A DNA stretch of 64,000 nt from Nocardiopsis sp. CNR-923 (GTDB lineage: Bacteria; Actinomycetota; Actinomycetes; Streptosporangiales; Streptosporangiaceae): contig NZ_MKKC01000060.1 in the NCBI RefSeq assembly GCF_001942255.1, forward strand, positions 1 through 64,000, in the 5' to 3' direction. The position numbers and the translations under genes were made by a program. Under the pieces are notes generated by a model, which was given only the letters and a program-made list of their open reading frames with translations, was not told where the DNA came from and ran no database searches. Below, piece after piece: positions 55,553-63,317 of this stretch; the stretch's first letter is position 1; each line of letters opens with the position of its first letter.

Positions 55553-55633
55553 GGACGCTCACGCGCAGGGCCGGGCGGTGCGCCGCGGACACGTGCCCCG
55601 CCGTGCGGCGGGGCGGCGGCCACGGCGAACGGC

Positions 55634-56998
55634 CTACTCCTGACGCGCGATGCTGGTCTGTTCCTCTCGGGAGAGCAGCTTGAGGCGCTTGCGGCCGCGC
55701 TCGGCGCCCAACTCCTCCTCGCGGGCCTCGATTCGCTGCCACCCCTCCCAGGTGGTGTAGCGCACGCCGCGCTCCTCCAGCAGGGCCCGGAAGGCGACCG
55801 GGTCGGGATCGCCGGCGGGGGTGAGGGACTCGCGGTCGGCCACCAGGTTGGTGACGGTCTCCAACGCGTCGCCCTTGGTGTGGCCGATCAGGCCCACGGG
55901 GCCGCGCTTGATCCAGCCGGTGGCGTACACGCCGTCGATCGGCTGTTCGTCCAGGTCCAGGACGCGGCCCTCGGCGTTGGGGACGACACCGCGGTCCCCG
56001 TCGAAGGGCAGGTCCGCCAGGGGCGAGCCCAGGTAGCCGATGGCGCGGTAGACCGCCTGGACCTCGTGCTCGACGTACTCGCCGGTGCCCCTGGCGTTGC
56101 CGTCGCCGGTCAACTCCATGCGTTCGGTGCGCAGGCCGGTGACGCGGTCCTCGCCGAGGATCTCCACCGGGCGGTGCAGGAAGTGCAGGTGCAGGCGGCG
56201 CTCGGAGCCCTTGGGGTCGCGGATCGCCCAGTTCTGCAGGACCTTGACGTTCGTCCTGACCTGGTTGGACTCCTCGCACGCCTGGAGGCTGCCCTCGTCC
56301 ATGTCGAAGTCCTCGGCGTAGACGATCACCTCGACGCCGGGCTGCTTGTCCAGCTCGCGCAGCTCCATCGGGGTCGCCTTGCACTGGGCGATGCCGCGGC
56401 GCGCGAAGACGTGGACGTCGGTGACCTGTTTGGCGCGCAGACCCTCGTAGACGTTGTCGGTGATGTCGGTGTCGAGGAGGTCGTCGGCGCTCTTGGCCAG
56501 GATCCGGGCGACGTCGACGGCCACGTTGCCCGCGCCGATCACGGCCACGCTGGTGCCCTCGACGTGCCAGGAGGGGGAGACGTCGGGGTGGGAGTCGTAC
56601 CAGAAGACGAAGTCCGCAGCGCCGTGGCTGCCGGGCAGGTTCGCACCCGGGACGTCCAACGGGCGGTCGCGGTCGCTGCCCGTCGCGAAGATGACGGCGT
56701 CGTAGTGCTGGCGCAGGTCGTCGAGCTTGAGGTCCACGCCGTACTCGACGTTCCCGTAGAAGGTGATCTCGGGCTTGTCCAGGATCTTGTGCAGGGCGCC
56801 CTGGATCTGTTTGATCCGGGGGTGGTCCGGGGCGACGCCGTAGCGGACCAGTCCGTAGGGGGAGGGCAGTTTGTCGAGGATGTCGATGCTGACGGACGTG
56901 CCGCACGCGGACAGGGTCTCGTCCTTGGTGAGCAGGTCCGCGGCGTAGATGCCGGCGGGCCCCGCACCCACGATTCCCACTCGCAGTGGTCGCGTCAT
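55634..56998 (-). CDS. fprA: Ferredoxin/adrenodoxin-type NADP+ reductase (FprA-like)
   Basis: 454 residues, intact. The FAD motif V-G-I-V-G-A-G-P-A-G-I-Y-A-A is at about 6-19; Y-G-L-V-R-Y-G-V-A-P-D-H and the NADPH motif V-A-V-I-G-A-G-N-V-A-V-D-V-A-R near 150 follow; the C-terminal FAD region has Y-A-T-G-W-I-K-R-G-P-V-G-L-I-G-H-T-K. The protein passes electrons between NADPH and ferredoxin. ATG 56998 matches the family start. An iron box 38 bases upstream places it in the iron regulon, so a role in reducing ferric siderophores or supplying Fe-S chemist under iron stress is plausible. Confidence 0.9.
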   Translation of the reverse strand: MTRPLRVGIVGAGPAGIYAADLLTKDETLSACGTSVSIDILDKLPSPYGLVRYGVAPDHPRIKQIQGALHKILDKPEITFYGNVEYGVDLKLDDLRQHYDAVIFATGSDRDRPLDVPGANLPGSHGAADFVFWYDSHPDVSPSWHVEGTSVAVIGAGNVAVDVARILAKSADDLLDTDITDNVYEGLRAKQVTDVHVFARRGIAQCKATPMELRELDKQPGVEVIVYAEDFDMDEGSLQACEESNQVRTNVKVLQNWAIRDPKGSERRLHLHFLHRPVEILGEDRVTGLRTERMELTGDGNARGTGEYVEHEVQAVYRAIGYLGSPLADLPFDGDRGVVPNAEGRVLDLDEQPIDGVYATGWIKRGPVGLIGHTKGDALETVTNLVADRESLTPAGDPDPVAFRALLEERGVRYTTWEGWQRIEAREEELGAERGRKRLKLLSREEQTSIARQE

Positions 56999-57314
56999 CG
57001 CACAGCTCCAAGTCTTCGCGCCAAGGTCGGACGCCATTGGTGAGGCTTACCTAATCTAACCGGTGATGGCACCGGAAAAACCTACTATAAAGGTAGGCAA
57101 TTGCGCTCACCGCCCCGAGGGGCGCTGGGCGCGCGGGCGGGGCCGCGTCCGCGGCATCCCGGGCGGGAGCCGGGCCGACGGCCCCCGCGACGTGCCCCGC
57201 AGAGGTTCCTCACCGGGGGCCAACGCCCGGTCAAGGGCGGATCAGCCCGCGGTGGAGTGTGGGGAAAGTCACCGTCCGACGCTGGGGTGCCAGGTCGGAC
57301 GGCGGTGTCCGGGG
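56999..57314. other. Intergenic region between fprA and the acyltransferase gene
   Basis: These 316 bases hold the fprA iron box and a 6-bp hairpin, CCGGTG-ATGG-CACCGG (57060-57075), next to an AT-rich stretch with CCTAC-N7-GTAGG. No gene is supported. Confidence 0.45.
57036..57054 (-). promoter_or_regulatory. Iron box upstream of the fprA-like gene
   Basis: ATTGGTGAGGCTTACCTAA matches the iron-box consensus at 15 of 19 positions, with the right half-site complete. It lies 38 bases before the ATG of the reductase, a normal position for repression by an IdeR/DmdR1-type protein. Confidence 0.75.
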
Positions 57315-58000
57315 TCAGCCGCTCCGCGGCGGTTGCGCCTTGACCGACGCGGCGAACCGGGGCACCTGCTCCTGGCCGGACAGCTTGGCGATCGCGGCCA
57401 TGATGGCGTCCGTGGCCGAGCGGCGCGACCTGGCCCGGTGCGCCTGGCCCTTCCACACGGACAGGTCCACCGCCTCCCCGAACCGTACCCCGACGCGGTT
57501 GAGCGAGGGAATCCGCCGCCCACCGGGCAGGATGCGCTCCGTCCCGGCCAGCGCCACCGGCACGACGGGGGCGCCCGTGGTCAGCGCCAGCCAGGCCAGT
57601 CCGGTCTGGCCCCGGTAGAGGCGGCCGTCGGGGGAACGCGTGCCCTCGGGGAAGATTCCGAAGACCTCGCCGCTCCGTAGCACCTCCAGGCTGTTGTCCA
57701 TGGCCTCCTGGGCGCTCTGGCCCGGGTGGCGGTCGACCGAGAGCTGCCCGATGGCGCGCAGCGCGCGGGCGAACGCCCGCTTGGGCAGCGTCGCCTCCTC
57801 GAAGAGCTCCTGCTTGGCGATGAACCGCACCGGGCGCGGGCAGACCACCCCGATGAAGAGCGGGTCGATCAGGGCGAGATGGTTGGCGGCCAGGATCACC
57901 GGTCCCGCGCGGGGACGTGGTGGACGCCCTCCACGAGCTGCGGCCAGGCCAGGCGTGTCGCCGGCACGAGGACGGCCTTCGCGGCTCCGTACAGTGACAC
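57315..58000 (-). CDS. 1-Acylglycerol-3-phosphate acyltransferase family (PlsC-like), frameshifted
   Basis: About 228 residues when repaired. The acyltransferase motifs are N-H-L-A-L-I-D (the H-x4-D catalytic pair) near 38, F-I-A-K-Q-E-L near 60, F-P-E-G-T-R-S near 118, and V-P-V-A-L-A-G-T. It acylates lysophosphatidate or a related lipid at the membrane. The frame changes near 57904; with one G restored, the N-terminus reads V-S-L-Y-G-A-A-K-A-V-L-V-P from GTG 58000. The frame as given opens only at 58022, without family-like sequence. Confidence 0.8.
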
Positions 58001-58252
58001 GATGAGGTCGCCCCTTCTCCATGGTTGCCGGGTGGTGCGGGGAGGGGTGCCGAAGGCGCCACGGTCCACCGCCGTGTCGCCTCCGAGCCTATCGGGGTCC
58101 GGAGGCAAGCGGTGTGTCCCGGGTCGGCGCGGGCTCCGGCCGATTCCTCGTTCGCCCCTCTGCCGTGACGTGCGCCACACGCGCTAGGCTCTTGGTCTAG
58201 ACCTCTGGCGAGGGCCCGGGGGTCGCGCCGACGCTGAGCGAGGAAGACAGCC

Positions 58253-58906
58253 ATGCGGAAACTGGTCGACGTCAGCCACCAGATCACCCATCGGATGACC
58301 ACCTGTCGCGGACTGCCTGAGCCGGTCGTGGAGGAGGGGAGCGCGTCCTGGGGCGCCGAGACCGGCCACGAGGCCAGCAGCGGCCGGGTCACCATGATCG
58401 GAGCCACCGGGACGTACGTGGAGATGCCCTCCCACCGGTACCGGGACGGGGCCGACCTGGCCGATCTCGACCTGGAACGGGTCGCCGACCTGCCGGGCGT
58501 GGTCGTCACCCCCGCCTCCGCGCGCGCGGTCGGCCCGGACGCCTTCTCCGAGGTCGACGTGCGCGGCAGGGCGGTGCTCGTGCGCACCGGCTGGGACCGG
58601 CACTGGCGCACCGACGCCTACGCGGGACCCGACCACCCGTACCTGACCGAGGACGCCGCCAAGGTCCTCGTCGACGGCGGCGCGGCCCTGGTCGGAATCG
58701 ACGGTCTCGGCGTGGACGACACCTCGCCCGCGGCGGAGGGCGCCCGCCCAGCGCTCGCGGTCCTGCTGGCCGCGGGCATCCCGGTCGTGTCCCATCTGTG
58801 CCTGCTCGACCAGCTGCCCGAGGAAGGGTTCGCCTTCCACGCCGTGCCCGCCAAGGTGCGTGGAATGGCCGCCTTCCCGGTGCGCGCCTTCGCCGTGATC
58901 CACTGA
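58253..58906 (+). CDS. Cyclase-family (kynurenine formamidase-like) protein with altered metal motif
   Basis: 217 residues. The beginning K-L-V-D-V-S-H and the central fold match the cyclase/arylformamidase family. The usual zinc motif H-x-G-T-H-x-D-x-P-x-H reads A-T-G-T-Y-V-E-M-P-S-H at residues 51-61, so two of the histidines and the aspartate are replaced. A subgroup of actinobacterial members shows this A-T-G-T-Y form, and its activity is unknown. ATG 58253 begins the family sequence; there is no strong ribosome binding site. Confidence 0.8.
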   Translation: MRKLVDVSHQITHRMTTCRGLPEPVVEEGSASWGAETGHEASSGRVTMIGATGTYVEMPSHRYRDGADLADLDLERVADLPGVVVTPASARAVGPDAFSEVDVRGRAVLVRTGWDRHWRTDAYAGPDHPYLTEDAAKVLVDGGAALVGIDGLGVDDTSPAAEGARPALAVLLAAGIPVVSHLCLLDQLPEEGFAFHAVPAKVRGMAAFPVRAFAVIH

Positions 58907-58971
58907 CCGCTGCCCGGGCGGCTCGCGGAGCGACCCCCGGACGCCGGTCTCTCCACGGGATCGGGGATCCC

Positions 58972-61089
58972 TCAGAGGTCGGCGTCCACGTCCCTCTGGG
59001 CGCGTCGCCTCTCCCTCAGGGCGCGCCGTTCGGCCTCCTGTTGGGCCGCGCGCTCGTCCTGGGCGACCGCGTTGGTCATCGAGTTGGACAGCGCCCGCAG
59101 TTCCATGTTGATCCGGGGGTAGGCGGGCAGCCTCGGCAGCGCGCCCAGGCGTGGTGTGCGTCGCTCCCGCATCGACGCGACCAACTCCCTGAAGGCCAGG
59201 TCCACCCGTTGCAGCGTGATGATGCCCACCGGTGTGGGGTGCTCCAGGGCCAGGGCCGACAGCGCCAGGTACCCGGTCCGCTGCGTGGCCACCACCACCG
59301 GCCACAGGGGGCGGGTGGCGGCGGCGCGCGGCACGTCGCCGATCGCGCTCTCGTAGACGCCGCGCAGGTTGACCAGGGTGGCGCGCATGTCGCGGCGCAG
59401 TTGGTAACGGCGTTCAGGACCGAGCGGCAGGTCCTGGTCGAGCACCGCCACCACGCACTGGCGGGCGGTGTCCAGGACGTCGCCGATCGCCTGCGGCAGC
59501 CGGGTCGCCGACGCTCCGCGCCACAGCAGCAGCGCTCCGGCCAGCCCGAACACCGAACCGATCAGGGTGTCGATGATGCGCGACCCCGCCAGATCCGTGA
59601 TCGGGTGCGGGGAGGCGGTGTAGGACAGCAGCAGGGCCATCGGGGTGAGCGCCACCGACGCGTAGAAGAAGCTGCGCCCCACGACCAGCTGGGTCAGGCC
59701 CTGGAAGATCCCGGCGAGAATCACGACCGCGGGGAGCGGCAGGTCGAGGGTGAGCAGGAACGCACCGATGACCACGCCGACCAGGGTGCCCAGCGAGCGC
59801 TGGACGGACCGGTTGGTGGTCAGGACGACGTTGCCGCCCTGGAGGACGGAGGCCGCGGTGATCGCCACCCAGTAGTAGTGGTCGAGGCCGACCCACAGCC
59901 CGAACACGCCGCCGAGGGTCACCGTGATCCACATGCGCAGCGCGGTCGGGCGGATCAGGGACTCAGCACTCAGGCTGGAGCGCAGCGCGCCCCACAGCGC
60001 CGGGTAGCGCTGGTCGTCCAGGACGCGGGCGCGTTCGTCCTCCTCGTCGTGGCCGGGCCGGTGAGCGGACTGGGCCGTGCGGGCCAGCAGCCCGTACAGC
60101 CGGGCCTCCAGGGAGCGCGGACGCATGCCGCGCCGCAGGTCGTCCAGGTCGGCGGGGTCGGGAGCCAGTTCCGCGTCGGCGACCGCGGGAACCAGCAGGT
60201 CGGCGAACGCGGCGGCTCCCTCGGGCAGCGGCGCGGTCCGGGCCATGGACACCTGGGTGGCGGTGAGGTGGATGTCGGACACCCAGCGCAGGAGCGAACG
60301 CAGCCGCGCCGCCTCGGGGGTGGCGCGATAGCCGCGGGTCTGCGCGAGCAGGACGATCCGCCAGGCCTCGGCGACCGCGACCGACGCGCGGTGCTGGGCG
60401 TGGTCGAGTTCGGGGGTTCCGACCGCGCGCAGCAGTTCGGCGAGCTGCCGGTAGGCCTCGGCGACCGCGCGGTACTCGGGGTGCCGGGCACGGACTGGCG
60501 CGCCCGACATCGACACCGCCCAACCGATCGCCGCGCCCATCGCCGCCACACCGGCGTGCAGCGGAACGTCGGACAGCCCGCCGGGGGCGACCGTGGAGAT
60601 CGCGCAGACCAGGACGAAGAAGAGCGGTCCGGGCTTGTCCACCCGCCAGGCGGCGCAGACCCAGGTGGCGAGCCCGGCGATGAGTCCGATCACCGCGACC
60701 GACGCCCACACCGACAGCGCCGAGGCCAGTGAACCGAGGGTCACGCTGGCGACGAACCCCAGTCCGACCAGGGCCAGTGCGGCCGATCGGTAGACGTAGG
60801 GGGTCTTCTTCTCGTAGAGGACCGTCATCGATCCCAGGGCCGCCAGGGTGCCGATCTCCGGGCCCAGCAGCCACGCGGCCAGCCCGAAGGACGTGGCCAT
60901 CGCGACCGTCGCCTGCACGGCGGTGGTCCAGGCCCATGTGCCCGACTCCAGGCCGAACAACGCCTTGAGGTCGACCCTGGGCCGGGGCCGCTCCGCCACG
61001 CGGGCGCGCTCGGGCCCCTGACCGGATGGCCCGCCCAGGTGCATCGGGCCGGTGTCACCGGTCGTTCCCAGATCTCGCACGACATCCAT
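58972..61089 (-). CDS. FUSC family membrane protein (aromatic acid exporter/fusaric acid resistance type)
   Basis: 705 residues, intact. Two sets of about five to six membrane helices (about 50-190 and 400-530) are each followed by a cytoplasmic helical domain. The signature G-G-N-V-V-L-T-T-N-R-S-V-Q-R-S-L-G-T-L-V-G lies in the second set. The plan fits FUSC_2 transporters proposed to export aromatic acids or act as accessory membrane proteins. The C-terminus is a basic coiled stretch (R-R-A-L-R-E-R-R-R-A-Q-R). ATG 61089 is used, TTG 61104 is possible. Confidence 0.8.
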   Translation of the reverse strand: MDVVRDLGTTGDTGPMHLGGPSGQGPERARVAERPRPRVDLKALFGLESGTWAWTTAVQATVAMATSFGLAAWLLGPEIGTLAALGSMTVLYEKKTPYVYRSAALALVGLGFVASVTLGSLASALSVWASVAVIGLIAGLATWVCAAWRVDKPGPLFFVLVCAISTVAPGGLSDVPLHAGVAAMGAAIGWAVSMSGAPVRARHPEYRAVAEAYRQLAELLRAVGTPELDHAQHRASVAVAEAWRIVLLAQTRGYRATPEAARLRSLLRWVSDIHLTATQVSMARTAPLPEGAAAFADLLVPAVADAELAPDPADLDDLRRGMRPRSLEARLYGLLARTAQSAHRPGHDEEDERARVLDDQRYPALWGALRSSLSAESLIRPTALRMWITVTLGGVFGLWVGLDHYYWVAITAASVLQGGNVVLTTNRSVQRSLGTLVGVVIGAFLLTLDLPLPAVVILAGIFQGLTQLVVGRSFFYASVALTPMALLLSYTASPHPITDLAGSRIIDTLIGSVFGLAGALLLWRGASATRLPQAIGDVLDTARQCVVAVLDQDLPLGPERRYQLRRDMRATLVNLRGVYESAIGDVPRAAATRPLWPVVVATQRTGYLALSALALEHPTPVGIITLQRVDLAFRELVASMRERRTPRLGALPRLPAYPRINMELRALSNSMTNAVAQDERAAQQEAERRALRERRRAQRDVDADL

Positions 61090-61119
61090 CCTAGAACGGG
61101 ACAAAGGGGAAAATTGTGG

Positions 61120-62346
61120 CTACGGGTGGAGGTCGCCGGCGCGTGGGCCCGCACCGGCCGGATTCTCCTCGTCGCGTCCCGGAGCGCGGCCTCGGCGCGC
61201 TCGGCGCGCACCTCGGCGCGGGCGCGTGCCTCCTCGGCGACGGCCAGACGGGCGGCCGCGGCCGTGCGGGACTCGCCGAGCGTGATCTCGGCGTTGCGGC
61301 GCTGGGTCTCCAGTTCGGCGGCCAGGCGGGCGCGTTCGGTGTCGGCGCGCTCCAGTTCGGCGGTCAGCCGCGCGCGCTCGGCGTCGGCCACGCGGCGGTC
61401 GGCCTCGCGCCGCTCGTGGGCGCGCTCCGCCTCGGCGTCGAAGCGGGCGCGTTCGGCGGTCAGCGTCTCGGCGGCCTCCCGGGCCCGCGCCTCGGCGCCT
61501 TCGGCACGGGCCGCGGCCCGCTCGGCGGCCACGGCGGCCTCGTCGCGCGACCTGACGTGCCCGACCGCCTCGGCCCTGAGCTGCTCGGCCTCGGCGTGCG
61601 CCTGCCGAAGCGACGCGCGGCCTCGGCGCGGTCTCGCTCGAACTCGGCCCGGGTCCGCTGCACGTCCGCACGCGCCCGTTCGGCGGTCTCGGCCATTCGG
61701 CGCTCCGCGGCGGCCAGACCGGCGTTGGCCTCGGCGGTGGCGGCCTCGCGTTCGGCCTCCGCCCGCGCGGTCCGGTCCCGGAGGAGGTCACGCTCGTCCT
61801 CGGCCGCGTCCCTGCGCTCCAGTGCCTCCTGCGCGATGCGCTCGGCGGCCTGCGTGGCGGCCACCGCCGAGGCGGCCGCGTCCTCGGCCGCGCGCCGGGC
61901 CGCCTCCGCCTCGCGGCGCCGGTTCTCGGCCTCCAGCCGGGCGGCGTCGGCCTCGGCCGCGCGCCGGGCGCCGCGAGCCGGGCCGCCTCGACCTGGGCCT
62001 CCGCCTCGGCGGGGTCGGTCATGGTGCGAAAAGCCTCGGCCGCCGAGCTCAGGGTCTGGGCCATCTGCTCGCTCTGCACGGAGAAACGGGTGAGGAGGTC
62101 GTCCGCCCGCAGCCGCGCGGCGGTGACCGGTTCGGCGACGGCGGGGACGTCGTCCGCGGCGGCGGCCACGGCCTCCTCCTCGCGACGTTGGGCCTCCAGC
62201 GCCAGCCGCTGCCGCTCGCGCCAGGCACGCCACCGGGTGTGCTCGGGCAGATCGCAGTACTCGGGCGGGCGGCCGGGGGAGGAGCCGCGGGGCACGGGCC
62301 GGTCACAGCCAGGGAAGTTGCACGTGTTGGAGTCGGAGGTGGCCAC
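61120..62346 (-). CDS. Ala/Glu/Arg-rich coiled-coil protein with N-terminal Cys cluster (three frameshifts)
   Basis: About 409 residues when repaired. The N-terminus has C-N-F-P-G-C at 9-14, G-R-P-P-E-Y-C and D-L-P-E-H, a possible C-x4-C-C-H zinc site shared by a group of actinobacterial proteins. From about 45 to 390 the sequence is a long coiled coil of A-E-A-x-R-A-E type. Frames change near 61971, 61614 and 61178; each repair keeps the heptad-like pattern. It ends at TAG 61120, 31 bases before the FUSC gene start. KfrA-like DNA-binding or scaffold roles are possible; the function is unknown. Confidence 0.65.
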   Translation of the reverse strand: MATSDSNTCNFPGCDRPVPRGSSPGRPPEYCDLPEHTRWRAWRERQRLALEAQRREEEAVAAAADDVPAVAEPVTAARLRADDLLTRFSVQSEQMAQTLSSAAEAFRTMTDPAEAEAQVEAARLAAPGARPRPTPPGWRPRTGAARRRRPGARPRTRPPRRWPPRRPPSASRRRHWSAGTRPRTSVTSSGTGPRGRRPNARPPPPRPTPVWPPRSAEWPRPPNGRVRTCSGPGPSSSETAPRPRVASAGARRGRAAQGRGGRARQVARRGRRGRRAGRGPCRRRRGAGPGGRRDADRRTRPLRRRGGARPRAARGRPPRGRRRARAADRRTGARRHRTRPPGRRTGDPAPQRRDHARRVPHGRGRPSGRRRGGTRPRRGARRARRGRAPGRDEENPAGAGPRAGDLHP

Positions 62347-62461
62347 GGGGGTGAGCGTAGCGCCTCGCGGCCTCGCGCGCCGGGGCGTGTCGGGCCGGGC
62401 GAGGGACCGCCCCCGTGCCGGGGGACCGCACGGGGACGGGGCGCGGTCTCGCGTCCGTGCC

Positions 62462-63019
62462 TCAGTCGTGCGCGCCGAACCCGTCGACGCGGCAGACCAT
62501 GGTGGTCACGAACGGCCGGAAACCCTCCTGCTCAAGGAAGCGGATGTCCTCGGAGCTGGTCGCCAGCGCGGAGAACTCGATGTCGCGCACGCCCATCGAC
62601 GAGAGCTGGCGGCGCATCTCCTCCAGGAGCTTGGACCCGACGCCGCTGCCGGCGTACTCCGGGTCGATGGCGAAGGTCTGGACCACCGCGACGCGTTCGC
62701 CGCGGTCCCAGCTGCCCTGGGCGTTCTCGCGGATGGTCACCATCGCGTACCCGGCCGGGTCGTCGCCGCTCTCGGCGAGGATCGCCATGGTGTCGGGGTC
62801 GGCGAGCCAGGAGACGTACTGGGCGCGGCGGCGGCGCCACGACTCGTCCAGGCTCACCGCGCTGATGATGTCCGCGAGATGGGGGGCGGTCACCGTGTGC
62901 TGCTGGTGGAGGGCGCCCCACAGGTCCACGAGCTCGTCCACCTCGTGGGCGCCCAGGTAGCGGAAGCGGAGAACGCCGACGTCAGACGGCCGAGGTTTGG
63001 TCATCAGCGAAGTTTGCAT
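62462..63019 (-). CDS. GNAT family N-acetyltransferase
   Basis: 185 residues. The acetyl-CoA binding motif A is V-Q-T-F-A-I-D-P-E-Y-A-G-S-G-V-G-S-K-L-L at about 120-138, and the C-terminal E-Q-E-G-F-R-P-F-V-T motif B region follows. The acceptor is unknown. ATG 63019 has GGAAAGA upstream; ATG 63004 is another in-frame start. Divergent from the LysR gene. Confidence 0.8.
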   Translation of the reverse strand: MQTSLMTKPRPSDVGVLRFRYLGAHEVDELVDLWGALHQQHTVTAPHLADIISAVSLDESWRRRRAQYVSWLADPDTMAILAESGDDPAGYAMVTIRENAQGSWDRGERVAVVQTFAIDPEYAGSGVGSKLLEEMRRQLSSMGVRDIEFSALATSSEDIRFLEQEGFRPFVTTMVCRVDGFGAHD

Positions 63020-63173
63020 ATTCTTTCCACCCGTTCCGCCAGCATTGGGTGCTGATCCCCTGGGGGCACGTGTCCCACGGCCCCGTGGTTGAACTGTGCG
63101 TCTGACTGTACGTGCCGGTACCGACCGGGGCATCGCCGACACGAGGAAAGACGGTCACGAGATCACCATATGA

Positions 63174-63194
63174 AAAGAAGTGAGGAATTTCTTT
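63174..63194. promoter_or_regulatory. Inverted repeat between GNAT and LysR genes
   Basis: AAAGAA-N9-TTCTTT at 63174-63194 is an AT-rich inverted repeat in the 298-base divergent interval, in an otherwise GC-rich region. It is a candidate LysR-type operator. Confidence 0.25.
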
Positions 63195-63317
63195 GATCGA
63201 TCATGAAGTGCTCCGCGTGGTCGCCTCTGGACGGTGTGCAACGAATCACGCGACGATCTCGGCTGAGATGTCGGAAACCTCCGCGAAACATGGCCGCCCT
63301 GCCATAAATTGGGGCAC

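Larger units (their letters stand above)
55186..55633. other. Intergenic region upstream of the penicillin-binding protein gene
   Basis: No gene is supported in these 448 bases. The region contains the fprA terminator (55521-55552), the leader hairpin (55228-55261), and presumably the promoter of the penicillin-binding protein gene, which I could not place. Confidence 0.5.

Noticed and set aside
57060..57075. Hairpin followed by AAAAA as a terminator
   Set aside because: The A-run lies on the wrong side for either neighbouring minus-strand gene, and the stem is only 6 bp.
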